Numbered from the stretch's first letter, positions 48,562 through 60,038 are shown. The stretch is 64,000 nucleotides of DNA from Amphiura filiformis (GCF_039555335.1 NC_092639.1:32086353-32150352), one strand, 5' to 3'. A program made the numbers and translations. Notes: generated by a model not told the origin, from the sequence alone.

Positions 48562-48802
48562 GCCTACTAGTAATGGATAAGGCGTTCGTCTATAGTGATC
48601 AGAAGGTCGTGGGTTCGAATCCCATGTCGTCGGCACATTCCCTTGCTTTTTTTCAAGTTGAGATGTGTGCCGGGCAGGATTTGTGTTTACTGTTGTCTTA
48701 TTTAATTGTAACACTTTGGTTGGGTTGGTAAACAGTTCTTTCTTTCTTATTGATTATATTCAGATTCCTCTTGTAGCGAGCAATCGTTCCCCATTGTGCA
48801 GG
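48562..48802 (+). mobile_element. tRNA-derived SINE
   Basis: tRNA-like head with TAATGGATAAGGCGTTCGTC and B box GGGTTCGAATCCCATG, followed by the family body: CACATTCCCTTGC, TGTAACACTTTGG, and GTAGCGAGCAATCGTTCCCC at the end. It is in opposite orientation to the copy about 130 bp upstream. Confidence 0.7.
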
Positions 48803-48957
48803 ATACGTAGCCCCATTACATATTTTACTAATAATTAGTCATTTAATTAGTCATTCAATTAGTAATGCGTGTAAATGACAATTAAATCACGATAAATCGC
48901 GAAATCATAAATTAACCTTTAATCGTGCAATTTCTTATTCTTTACTTGTTGAATATT

Positions 48958-49264
48958 ATACGCTGGCGAAGTTACGTAATTAATCGGATTAATTACCATA
49001 GCAATAGGTGAAAACAATTTTGAACATATCGCGCTGCACTACAAGCAGGTTACACTCATCACATGTGTATGACTGCAATGATAGATTGAATACAATACTG
49101 GTCTTTTCAAAGATACTAATCTTACAGGTGCAAGTGATCAGCATGATATGGTTCAATGCAGAGGTACCGCGTGAACGTATCAGTGCAGCGCGGTATATTC
49201 AAAAATTGTTTTCACCTATTGCTATGGTAGTTAATCCGATTATTACGTAACTTCGCCAGCGTAT
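48958..49264. mobile_element. MITE, GCTGGCGAAGTTACGTAAT family
   Basis: Ends ATACGCTGGCGAAGTTACGT and ACGTAACTTCGCCAGCGTAT, an essentially perfect terminal repeat, so probably the youngest copy in the window. Confidence 0.9.
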
Positions 49265-49283
49265 AAGTCATGAAAATAAACTC

Positions 49284-50186
49284 AACCCAGAAAGTATCGA
49301 AACGATTATAGATGGTCAGATATATCGGGAACTGAAATATATAGCAAAAACTTATTTAATGTATATAATGCGCAGCTTTCTCCTGCGCATTTTGATACCT
49401 CTTTTGTTGCTCTACGATATCATTTGGTCGAGTTATGGGCGCTTGAGTGGCTTCAAATCGCATTTTGAAAGTTGCACTTAGCTCCTATTCAAGCCAATTA
49501 ATGCGTTGTACTGCACAGACGAATCCAGGGAGTGATAGACAGTGATGGTGGGCACACCAAGTATTGAGATATCAGCAGAAAGAGTTCATGAGATAAGTCA
49601 GAGATAAGTAAAGGGTAGCAAGTATTGAAGTTGGAAGTTTTGGTCGAGTTATGGGCGCTTGAGTGGCTTCAAGTCGCATTTTGAAAGTTGCACTTAGCTC
49701 CTATTCAAGCCAATTAATGCGTTGTACTGCACAGACGAATCCGTGCAGGGAGTGATAGACAGTGATGGTGGGCACACCAAGTATTGAGATATCAGCAGAA
49801 AGAGTTCATGAGATAAGTCAGAGATAAGTAAAGGGTAGCAAGTATTGAAGTTGGAAGTTGAAGGAGTAAAATAAAGTAAAGTTCATGGTTAAGTAAACAG
49901 AGCACATCGGTGTCCTTTGTCTTGATTTTGTGGGTGGGGGTGTGTGTGTGTATGTATACACGACGAACGCGTTTGGCTTGAATAGGAGCTGGGTGCAACT
50001 TTCAAAATCCGACTTGAAGCCACTCAAGCGCCCATAACTCGACCAAATGATATCGTAGAGCAACAAAAGAGGTATCAAAATGCGCAGGAGAAAGCTGCGC
50101 TTTATATACATTAAATGAGAGTTTGCTATATTTTTCAGTTCCTGATATATCTGACCATCTATAATCGTTTCGATACTTTCTGGGTT
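49284..50186. mobile_element. 903-bp foldback with an internal tandem duplication
   Basis: Arms of about 190 bp: AACCCAGAAAGTATCGAAAC at the left end, its complement at the right, continuing through GATATCATTTGGTCGAGTTA and complement. The interior unit at 49433 repeats at 49639 (period about 206 bp). It starts 20 bp after the MITE at 48958. Confidence 0.85.
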
Positions 50187-50615
50187 ATTAGTTCTTTTAG
50201 TATTAGGGGCCTACATACATCATTTCCTCATATTTTTCTTGAATAACAAAAGTATATATCACTAATTTCAATTGGTCGAATTAGACTCTTTTTTGACTAA
50301 CATAAGTTTAACAGTTAATATATACTTGTGAGTTGTGACCAGTGTGGGTATTTCCCGCACTTATTTCAAAACCCATCTAATCTTATCTTGAACGTACGTG
50401 TATTTACATTTCGTATATATGAAAGGTTTCGGTTTCCTATAAAACAAGATATCAAATAAAAATATTATATTGACTGGTATTAAAGTGATTGTATTTAACC
50501 CAATAACATTTAAAAATGAAATATCCAAGAATTGAGTGTATTTAGTTCCGTGTAACTGGACAACATGGTATACGCTGTCTGAATGAAATATTGGCGTACT
50601 TTTCTTTTATTTTAG

Positions 50616-50670
50616 TTATTTATTTATTTTTTATTTATTTGTTTATTAATTAATTAATTAATTAATTAAT

Positions 50671-50749
<79 letters not shown>

Positions 50750-50806
50750 TTATTTATTATTTATTATTTATTATTTATTATTTATTCATTTATTTATTTA
50801 TTTATT

Positions 50807-50901
<95 letters not shown>

Positions 50902-50924
50902 TTTGTTTATTTATTTATTTATTT
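50616..50924. repeat. (TTTA)n microsatellite before gene B
   Basis: About 300 bp of TTTA with short ATTA and TTAT variants. It ends about 75 bp before the proposed acceptor of the gene B signal-peptide exon. Confidence 0.95.
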
Positions 50925-51002
50925 TGGGGGGATTAGAAGTTTGAGTTTTACTCATTTTTGCTACTTAATGTATGGATTTTATTTTTTTGATTCTTGCAGA
51001 GC

Positions 51003-51351
51003 ATGATGATTCTTCTTCGTACCCTGTGTTTTCTTGGCTTTCTTTGGTGCGCCTCATGTCAAAATATGACAACGAATTCAACAGATTTACCAACGACAAT
51101 TAATACAACGGAAGTAACAGATCTACAAACGATAAATGCAACATATTTACCAACAACATATGCATTAATGCCAACGGAGAACGCGACTACTACCACATTG
51201 GTGACGTCACTAAAGCCTACAACAGCTGGAGAAGCAACTACGGCAGCTGGTACGACACAAAATGTTACAACTGCCGGAATTTCCACCAATATTTCGGAAA
51301 TTACACAATTGAGTTCTACTCTGACAACGGACATAACGACCGAAGAGGGAG
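51003..51351 (+). CDS. Gene B exon: signal peptide and mucin-like Thr-rich ectodomain
   Basis: Coding start of a second type I membrane protein. The ATG at 51003 (followed by another ATG) opens a signal peptide (MMILLRTLCFLGFLWCASC) with likely cleavage near Cys19/Gln20. The ectodomain (about residues 20-116) is about one third Thr/Ser with seven N-glycosylation sequons (N-M-T, N-S-T, N-T-T, N-A-T twice, N-V-T, N-I-S), as expected for a heavily glycosylated mucin-like stalk. There is no folded domain. An acceptor-like TTCTTGCAG ends at 50999, three bases before the ATG, so a 5' untranslated exon probably exists upstream. The exon ends in phase 1 at GTAAGA (51352). No orthologue is recognised. 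Confidence 0.7.
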
Positions 51352-51844
51352 GTAAGAGGCATTGGAACGTAATGATAGCGCTAATTTTTCGGCGAAAAAG
51401 ATCACACTTAAAGGCATACAACAGTTTTAGAAAATCCAGGCAAAAATGCTATCATATAGGCCAAGATACTGTCCGGGGACTCCGGGGATACTGTCAAAGG
51501 CACGTTGATGAATGTTACACTATTTTAATAAGCCATAATAGATATTCATTAATTATGTACATGTCTCTTTTGTGCGTTTTTATCATTTATAGCGTTTGTA
51601 TTCAGTTTTACTAGTCAGGTAGCATGAACCATGTTCATTCAGCTTTATTTCATTCAAAATTTAAATACAACACCAAAACAACAAATACAAACATTGAATC
51701 AGAACTTGGGTACTCAGAAGGCCGGATGGTCTTCCCATTTATACCCCCACCCCCCCTAAAAAAAAGAAAGTTCGTTTTGTGGTCAAGAATATGCCCGGGA
51801 GAATATGCAAGAGACTATCATGATAAATTCAATGTAATGTTACA

Positions 51845-51945
51845 GATTAGAGTCACGCGGTAGCATGACCAGCAAGTTTTTAAAAAAAACGACTGATAAA
51901 GAAGAATAAACAGATGCACCGCGAGACTATATTTACACGGAACAA
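51845..51945. repeat. Copy of a dispersed repeat
   Basis: GATTAGAGTCACGCGGTAGC, CCAGCAAGTTTTTAAA and ACGACTGATAAAGAAGA match 11530-11640, with a shorter piece at 55040-55085. Confidence 0.7.
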
Positions 51946-52400
51946 AACTCTATTGTTCTATGATATTTTTCGCTGGGTACAAAATATATCTAAAACCATG
52001 CTAAATCGTATTTACTGTCCAAAGTGTCATATTTTAATAACTCTTTATTTCAAAAGTTACACCAATCTTACAGTCAATCCGATTGTTTGATAATAAACAA
52101 ACATTCTTGCTTTATTTCACGCGGTATTTCATAGCCAAAATTAGTGGCAAATCATAGCTAATCATACTGATATCCACAATCTTTCGACACTGCTACAGCC
52201 ATACATGGCTGTCACTGTCGCACTAATTTTTCAGATTCACTTTCAAATATACCCAGGCATTTTCCTGGATACCCTTCATACAAATTATGGACCCCATTCG
52301 CCAAAAAATCAAGTTTTTCACAATTCTTTTATTCTTTCCGGAGCACAGCATATATTCATATTAATAAATACTCCAATTTCACACATCGTAGTAACGGGAC

Positions 52401-52480
52401 GTCCCCGTGGCGAAGTGGTTAAGGCCATGGACTTCTAATCCATTTATGAATTTTTGCTCAAGTTCGAAACTTCCCACCAC
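52401..52480 (+). tRNA. tRNA-Ser-like pseudogene with TCT in the anticodon position
   Basis: GTGGCGAAGTGGTTAAGGC is a class II D arm very like tRNA-Ser. The anticodon arm is ATGGA-CTTCTAA-TCCAT, a perfect 5-bp stem with TCT where serine GCT tRNAs have GCT. A variable arm and AAGTTCGAAACTT T arm follow, then a run of nine T (Pol III terminator-like). Acceptor stem GTCCCC does not pair well with the 3' side, so I treat it as a pseudogene or SINE head. Confidence 0.45.
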
Positions 52481-52756
52481 TTTTTTTTTAAATGTTTTAT
52501 TAATCAATTTATTGTCGTAAATTAAGAATAACACCATTTCGAACATCCATTGCTATTGTGATATTTTTTTTTCCATCAAACAAACATGTTTGATTTTTTA
52601 TTCACATTTAGGCCTATAGGCCTTGGGCCTACTTTCACCATCCAGATGCTATCGCCATGCCTGACTATCATGGCATCTTCGTCATTTAAAACACATTTAT
52701 CAGTGGCTCTGTACACAGCTCAGACTGAAATTATATTTGATATAAATATTATAAAT

Positions 52757-53571
52757 GAAAATCACAAACCGCGAAAGATCGCCAACAACTGCCGCTGAAT
52801 ATTGATATCCAACTAGATTTCCCCACAGGGCTAAAGGGCAGGACTTAATAAGGGAATTAAAATCACAAACCGCGAAAGATCGCCGACAACCGCCGCTTAA
52901 TAGGGGTATCCAACTAGATTGCCCCGCAGGGCTACAAAGAACTACAAACCGCGAAATTTGGATATCCAACCAGATTGTCCGCAGGCCTATCGATTATATG
53001 GATATCCAACAAATTAAGACCACAAACCGCGAAAGATCGCCAACAACTGCCGCTCAATATTGATATCCAAGTAGATTGCCCCGCAGGGCTATAAAGAACC
53101 ACAAACCGCGAAATTTGGATATGGAACTATTGCCCCACAGGTCTTCAAAGAACCACAAACCACGAAATATGGATATCCAACAAGCTTAAACTACAAATTA
53201 GCTCCCGATAGAGAGCAGGACTTGATGAGGGAAATTAAAACCACAAAACACGAAAGATTACAAAGAACCACAAACCGCGAAAGACTAGATTGTCCGCAGA
53301 CCTATCGATTATAAAGAATCACAAACCACGAAATACGGATATCCAACAAGCTTAGACTATAAACTAGCTCCCGATAGAGGGCAGGGCTTGATGAGGGAAA
53401 TTAAAACCACAAACCACGATATTCAACTATATTGCCCCGCTGGGCTACAAAGAGCCACAAACCCCGAAATTTGGATATCCAATTAGATTGCCCGCAGGCC
53501 TATCGATTATTCGATTATAAAGAACCACAAACCGCGAAAGATCAACAACAACTGCCGCTCAATATTGATAC
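52757..53571. repeat. Mosaic satellite built on CACAAACCGCGAAA, left part
   Basis: About twelve variable-length units (28-100 bp), each starting CACAAACC(G/A)CGAAA and then drawing from a small set of blocks: GATCGCCAACAACTGCCGCT, TTTGGATATCCAAC, AGATTGCCCCGCAGGGCT, GCAGGCCTATCGATTATA, and AGCTCCCGATAGAG. It lies in the first intron of gene B. Confidence 0.85.
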
Positions 53572-54486
53572 CAACCCATATAACATATACTTATTGGGCC
53601 AATATTGGCAAAAAGTTGCATTGGCATTACATCAGTATATAATATTGGGCCAATATTGGCTCACCATTCATTGGCAGCTGATCTCTGGCCAATAATAAAC
53701 CAATCATTGGTTTAATGTTGGCCTTTATATATCGTTTGATCAGTATATAATATTGGGCCAATCTTGGCTTTCAATTGGCAATTTTTACATTGGCATCATG
53801 TTGGCAGCCAATATAGGTTATCACACCAATTTCGGTAACAAATTGGGTAACAATATGGTAACAAATAATTATTGTGATGAGTACTAGTGTTTGGAAGACC
53901 TTATTTAAATCCTAAATATTATACTAAGTTGAAATAATAGGAAACAAAACCACGGATGATAAAACGCAGGGCAAACGCTATTTAACACCACGGATTATTT
54001 ATTTTAAAGAAAATACACATGAATTTTCGGCAATTTCAATTCTAAGACCACACTTTTAAAGATAATTTCTAAAGTACGTGTCAACATGCTATCAAATACT
54101 CTTGATGGCTATTCAACACCACGGTGATGAGTCGTATAGTTCGATCATCTCTTACCGCGAAGCGGGCAAGAGATGATACCGTCGTCTTTTCCCGAGCCAA
54201 TTATTAAAGTAATCCATTGCATCAATATTGGCCCAATACTAAAATTACATATTGTTAAAACATTGGCAGACAATTGTTTGCCAATGAGAAATAGGTACAG
54301 GCCCAATGTTGGTTCAATAACTGTGACAAGGTTTGGGCCAAGCTGGGGCCAACATTGGCCCAAGCCCAATATTGAGCCAACCTTGGGCCCATGAGCAAAA
54401 CATGATTGGCCCAATACTGTCAGCCAATGTTGGGCCAATTGAACTCAAACATTGGCCCTTCATTGGGCCACCATTGCCATGCTATC
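53572..54486. mobile_element. Element with CCCATATAACA / TGCTATCTGGG ends inserted in the satellite
   Basis: Left CCCATATAACATATACTTAT, right ATTGCCATGCTATCTGGG. Both sides then run into many TTGGGCCAATATTGGC-type palindromic words. The middle part, about 53850-54200, has none. The satellite resumes on the far side. Confidence 0.7.
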
Positions 54487-54792
54487 TGGGAACTAGATTG
54501 CCCCGCAGGGCTATAAAGAACCACAAACCGCGAAATTTGGATATGCAACTAGATTACCCCACAGGGCTACAAAGAACCACAAACCACGAAATATGGATAT
54601 TCAACAAGCTTAAACTATAAATTAGCTCCCGATAGAGTACAGGGCTTGATGAAAACCACAAACCACGAAAGATCGCCGACAACCGCCGCTTAATAGGAAT
54701 ATTCAACTAGGTTGCCCTGAAGGGCTACAAAGAACCACAAACCGCGAAATTCGGATAGCCAAGAAGATTGCCCGCAGGGCAAAAAGAACCAC
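54487..54792. repeat. Mosaic satellite, right part
   Basis: Four to five further units with the same blocks as 52757-53571, ending at AAAAAGAACCACCAACATT. Confidence 0.85.
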
Positions 54793-55228
54793 CAACATTA
54801 AAACACGATTATCTGGGGCATTTAGACGCTTCCGTAGTATAGGCTTAAATATATGCGCATTTACCAGTTCCGACATGAAGTAGGCCTAAATCGGATTTAC
54901 TCTATGTGTGTCTCTCTGGCATTGTCAACATTGGGTGTGTGTTGTTTATATTTACATTTTATTTACATATTTACGTAGCCTTGAATAATTAAAGTATATT
55001 AAAATGTTTATTGATCATTGTGTACGCCTCTGAACATTACAGTCACGCGTGACGAGCAAGTTTTAAAAATAAACGACTGATAAAGTTTTGTTTAATTATT
55101 TATTGTCATGAATCAAGAATAGCAACTTCAAACATTCATTTTTCGTTTTATTCGTTTTATGGTGCACTTCGTAACTTGACTTTCCAAGCTTGGAGCTGCT
55201 TGGCTACATTCATAAAAAGAAAAGAAAT

Positions 55229-55688
55229 CTACCAAAAAACGTTGACAACGTAAAGAAATCAGCAAGTTTAAAAAACCCACCTCGGCTCACTTTTTGAAAC
55301 TTGGTCCCATTTGAACACCAACAGCAAATCAGTGTTTTTATTTTATTTCAACAGAATACAGCGTTTCCAACAAGATTACAAACAAGCCTACATGTTATTC
55401 GTTTAATTCAATCATTAATCATGATATTATAAAACAAAACACAAAAAGATATTGGCTTATCATGCAAGAACAAGATAATAACCGTTCAGGTCGTTCCAGA
55501 AAGCTTACAAATTAATATCGCATCTGCACATTAAAGATACATAACACTGGAAATGTTTTAAATTGATGTAAATATGATAAATATGACACAGTACCTTTTA
55601 CAATGGGACCAAGTTTCAAAAAGTGAGCCGAGGTGGGTTTTTTTAAACTTGCTGATTTCTTTACGTTGTCAACGTTTTTTTGGTAGAT
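55229..55688. mobile_element. 460-bp foldback with about 85-bp arms
   Basis: CTACCAAAAAACGTTGACAA through AGTGAGCCGAGG: the left arm (55229-55312) is repeated as complement at 55601-55688 with few differences. It lies in the first intron of gene B. Confidence 0.85.
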
Positions 55689-56217
55689 AATAAGATACAC
55701 AATGAAAATTACTTTAAGCCATACAAAGATATTAGATAAATCACTTGAAATAATTATCTTTAACTTTGGTAACTTGATCGTCTTTATATGTTTCTAAAGT
55801 GATTTTTGCAGTAAATTGCTTAGATTTGAATTAAGTGCCAAAAAATATTGGCGGGTTTTGTAATGCCACAATTCTTGCAATCAAAATAATTGATCTATCT
55901 AAATACCGTGTTCTTTACTTTAAAAAAAAAAAAACACCGCTGTGTTGTAATATTTAACGAAATTTGTGGATTGGGCGATTGGGGTATCAAAATGCGCGTA
56001 AATATTAAAATCTTTATTTCTATGCTAAATATTTATTTCTGAATAATTAATAGCTCTGAAGCTATAAAATAGGCATATTTGAAACGGCTGAGTTACTTTT
56101 TGTTAGGACTTTATTTTTTTGTAAAGTTCAGCATTGCTTACAACTCAAAATGGTATTTAGAACAAATTTCGGAACCATAAATACAAACTGCACTTTGTTG
56201 TTTTTCTTTTGTTTCAG

Positions 56218-56323
56218 TGTCACCAGTAGCTCTGTCTACCTCAGTAATAGCTGTTATATCAATTGTCGGTGCACTTCTTTTTGTAGTAATTCTTGCTGGT
56301 CTTGCAGTTCTCTACCAAAGAAG
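56218..56323 (+). CDS. Gene B exon: transmembrane segment
   Basis: This 106-nt exon is phase 1 in and phase 2 out. The acceptor is TTTGTTTCAG and the donor GTACGT. It encodes residues 117-151: VSPVALSTS, then a hydrophobic helix (VIAVISIVGALLFVVILAGL) and AVLYQR as the stop-transfer start. The Gly and Ala residues in the helix are typical of single-pass anchors. The phase pattern is identical to that of the transmembrane exon of gene A. It joins exactly to 51351 upstream and 61655 downstream. Confidence 0.75.
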
Positions 56324-56426
56324 GTACGTAACCTTTGAATCTCCATCTGTCCTTTATTTAGAAATATTATTGGGTGATACATCCTTACCTTCATGACCTT
56401 ACCCTCTTCCTCCTCGTTCTTATCAT

Positions 56427-56429
56427 CAG

Positions 56430-56519
<90 letters not shown>
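56427..56519. repeat. (CAT)n then (CGT)n microsatellite
   Basis: About 20 ATC units followed by GTC units. Confidence 0.95.
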
Positions 56520-56549
56520 ATTATATGAAAATTAGTATTACTATTACAG

Positions 56550-56640
56550 TTCAATTCAAGTAAGCAACTAATGTTGACTTTCCAGGAGACGGAGCTCCTT
56601 ATTCGTCCGTATAAAGTCTACACCAATGCGTATTATCTAT
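56550..56640. repeat. Intronic repeat unit 1 (TTTCCAGGAGACGG)
   Basis: CAAGTAAGCAACTAATGTTG and ACTTTCCAGGAGACGG. Related units are at 57140-57260, 59765-59900 and (weak) 61536-61590, all next to ATC- or TCA-type repeats in the last intron of gene B. Confidence 0.7.
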
Positions 56641-57139
56641 CACCATTAAGTTCATCATCACTATCATATCCACATCCACATCAGCAAGAACAAACAAAAT
56701 ATGATTATTAAGATATTCAAATACGCCAAAAAAAAGTGCTGACGGTTTTATTTTCTTCATCAATATCTGGGACACTATGCAGGAGTGGATACAAAATTAA
56801 CCAACATGCACTATATTATAATGCTCGTGTGTACAGTCACAATGGTAGACTGTTGTATCTAAGGTCCCTGGTATCAGCGTATTCAATATAGAGAGACTAG
56901 TCACTAACACAAGTTCAGTCAGTAGTCCTTTCCAAAAGTTCACAAAAGAAAAGGCGTGTAAAGGTGGGGCATTATTATTGTAGGCCTATAAATTGTGTTG
57001 AAACATAATTTTGCACTTGTTTGTCCACTACGCAGGGGGGCATTAGAGAATGAATTTGGAGAAAACCGTCTGATAATTACAAACACTGCTGGTATTGATC
57101 AATACAACTGATCGTGTACGGGCCGCATAAAAGGTCAAG

Positions 57140-57260
57140 GAATCCCAGAAGCGGCCATCCTCTAAAATATTGCCAATACAAGTGAGCAACTAATGTTGGC
57201 TTTCCAGGAGACGGGTCTCCGTCTTCAGTATAAGTGCGCTGTACACTGTTGTCAACGTCG
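57140..57260. repeat. Intronic repeat unit 2
   Basis: AGAAGCGGCCATCCTCTAAA, CAAGTGAGCAACTAATGTTG, TTTCCAGGAGACGGGTC. Confidence 0.75.
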
Positions 57261-58742
57261 CGATCACATTTATCATCATTTAGGCCCTATTTATTATTTT
57301 TTTTAAATATTTTTATTTGTAACATGTTGGGTAGCCCGATTTAGCCGAATCTGCATGGTCTAACACGGGGCCGCCTGCAAAACACACAAGAAAGTTATGA
57401 AATTTTATTTTGTTTAATGCCGTTTAAAAGTTTGCCCATTAACTGAGTTTCTAATTGCAATATTGTTCCATAATTGCACACATAAGTGAACGATGATCTG
57501 AATTCTAAAATATTCCATGACATAACCATTAACTGAAGGTGGCAAAGCCAACCGATCAGCAGCTGCCTGTCTTGTGTTTAAATCATGAGTTGTATCAATC
57601 TGTTATACGTAGCCTACATCATGTACATGGTTAAAACAGTTTTGCGAGATAATGTGGCGCCAGGCATTAAGGCTAGGCCTACATGCTCTTTTTGGTTGAA
57701 ATTTTTGGCGGGAAATAATCCCGCCAAAACATTAAAGTAATCTTTTCCCACAACTAAATATCATAGTCAGGAAATTAATGATGCATCTGGTAGCTTAGAT
57801 CATAACTTTCATTGCACTTAGTTGCAATTATCCCAGAAAATTCTTGATTTGTTTTTACAGAGTCTTGAATTGTCGATGTTTTTGATCAAAAACATCACTC
57901 GGTGTATTTTGAAACTCGAGGCATTAACTCTTCTCAAATTAGCCCCAAATCATAATTTATTATATGCACGTGTAGCAAACACCAATGGGAATAATTGGAC
58001 GTTGTTTGCGGAGCCTAAATTTGGTTTGATTTTATTTCACAATAATTCTAAGGTGAGAATTTTGACCTGACATTTACTTTTTGGATTTCAAATTTAAATT
58101 TATTGATATACATATTTTGAATAAATAAAGAGTACGCTTACCTTTCTGCAACACTTTCCGGTATCATTAAGCATCTGCTGATAACCAACATTTTAGCTGA
58201 AAACAGTCCCTTCCTATCATTTTTGAACAAAATATGGTTCAAAAGTCCGTACGCTGCGTGTATAAACTAGCACAGCGAGATAACGAACAGAGCTATTTAC
58301 GGTGGGGTATCTATTGTAAGCTATTAGGGTAGGCCTATAGTATATCTTCCCGCAAGTGACAAGATGTGTCAAGCAGGGCGGTATATTCAAACGCTATTGT
58401 CTGGATCATTGAGTATCGATTGAGCACGTATACATGCAGCACGGATGTGTGTGGTCCTCCCAGGTTTTGACATAAATTACAAATAACGTCGTGAATGACC
58501 CAGCGTTTTCATTTTATTATTACTAAATTAATCGTCGTTTATCCCGGGCGTTTATCACGAGTGCTAAGAGTTGTACCAGTTCAATTCATCAAAATTAATT
58601 TGTATTAAATGAAAAACAAACAGACAAGTAGAGTCATATGTCTTTCTATGACCGTATTCCTACCAAAATCAAAATCAAAATGATTTTCAATACACTAGAA
58701 ACGTGTTGATATGTATATCTTTGAAAATCGCCGAATGTTAAC
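57261..58742. other. Intron of gene B, nothing firm
   Basis: The ORF at 57822-58070 is AT-rich and lacks a recognisable domain. No repeat pairing seen by eye. Confidence 0.4.
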
Positions 58743-58822
58743 CACAGTCACCGTGGCACAGCATAGGCATCTTTAGCATTCAGTGAAATTGGCAGTGGTT
58801 CGAACCCCGGTGAAAATTTTAG
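58743..58822 (+). mobile_element. tRNA-like fragment
   Basis: GTCACCGTGGCACAGCATAG and later GTGGTTCGAACCCCGGTGA give a partial acceptor pairing (TCACCG with CGGTGA) and a good B box. The D and anticodon arms are not canonical. Probably a SINE head or pseudogene. Confidence 0.4.
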
Positions 58823-58879
58823 TATTTTTTATTCTTTTTACTAATGCGCTGTGCCGTTTTACAAACACGCCCCTGAATG

Positions 58880-59700
58880 AAACTCATGGGCATGTACCCT
58901 TAATATAAGCATAATACCATTAATACGAGTGTGTATAGTCGACTCGTTCCCAACCAAAAACTCTGTCTAAAATTAAATCGGATGAAGTTAAGTTGTTCAC
59001 GCTCAAAATCACTCTTGCACAGCGTTTTATGAAGTACATCAAGTTTGGAACTGTCATCTTTTAAACGACCATATCAAGAGATATTGCAATAGTCAAATAT
59101 AGGCTGAACAAACGATTAGAAAATAACATTTGGTGTATCAATTTTAAAGAAAGGTTTCAAGAGTCTTACAGAAAACCTTTTGAACAATAACTTGATCGTA
59201 CCATTTTAATTGATCATCAATTACAACACATAATTATGCATTGGCTTTTTCACTCTTGAAAGCACTTTACTTTACCATTTACAAATACAGAAAAAATTGG
59301 TCTCATTAACATTCCTTAACTAATTACTAGCAGTGTCAGTCAACATAATATTTGTCTTTCAGTGTTCAAACACATTTTAATAACGTTCAAACATTTCATT
59401 ATTGAATCAAGATCAGAAGACAATTTAGCAGGAATATCTTGAGGGTCTTTACCACTGATGGGAAGTGCTGTGTCGTCAGCATGCATAGAGAATTAACAAT
59501 GACTTTGTTCATACTGTTTATAAATATAATAAAAACAATGGGCCTAATATACTGCCCTGTGGTACACCTGTTGAAAATAGTGCAACACAATACTTAAGAA
59601 GTAATCCACTCAAGAAGCACCAAACACTTTAAGTTTACTAAGCTTTGAATGTTTTGCGCAAATCTATGAACGTAACACCAATCATTTTATCAGAATTCAT
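58880..59700 (-). pseudogene. Decayed LINE reverse transcriptase fragment
   Basis: On the - strand, 59575-59525 reads GVPQGSILGPLFLLYL, the conserved reverse-transcriptase block of non-LTR retrotransposons, then a stop. Shifted one frame, 59490-59400 reads ADDTALPISGKDPQDIP, the catalytic Asp-Asp box followed by the usual sequence. Further on, IFDYCNIS and YGRLKDD match the C-terminal region of Jockey/CR1-like elements. Several stops and frameshifts show it is dead. It lies in the last intron of gene B, antisense to it. Confidence 0.8.
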
Positions 59701-59764
59701 ATTCTATTGGTCCAAATTCATATCATATTTGAAGCACGTTCCAGACGTTCCAGTAAACTGAAAA

Positions 59765-59900
59765 TCAGAAAGCGGCCAGAAGCGGCCATCCTCTAAAATA
59801 TCGTCAATGCAAGTGAGAAACTATAATCAGATAATGGTGACTTTCCAGGAGACGGATCTTCTTCGGTATAGATCCGCTTTCACATTGTACGCTATTGTCA
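59765..59900. repeat. Intronic repeat unit 3
   Basis: AGAAGCGGCCATCCTCTAAA, CAAGTGAGAAACTATAATC, TTTCCAGGAGACGGATC. Confidence 0.75.
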
Positions 59901-60038
59901 TCGTCACTATTATCATTAATTACTACCTTCATTATCACATTCATTAGCACAACCTCATCATCATAGAACTGGGGGTTCTTGGATTCTTATTTTTTGACAT
60001 TTTTGATAAATTAAACCAAAATGTGACTTTCATTTCAG

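Noticed and set aside
54173..54620. Pro/Gly/Trp-containing ORFs (GQHWPKPN, EPTLGP)
   Set aside because: They are translations of TTGGGCCAA repeat words within a mobile element.
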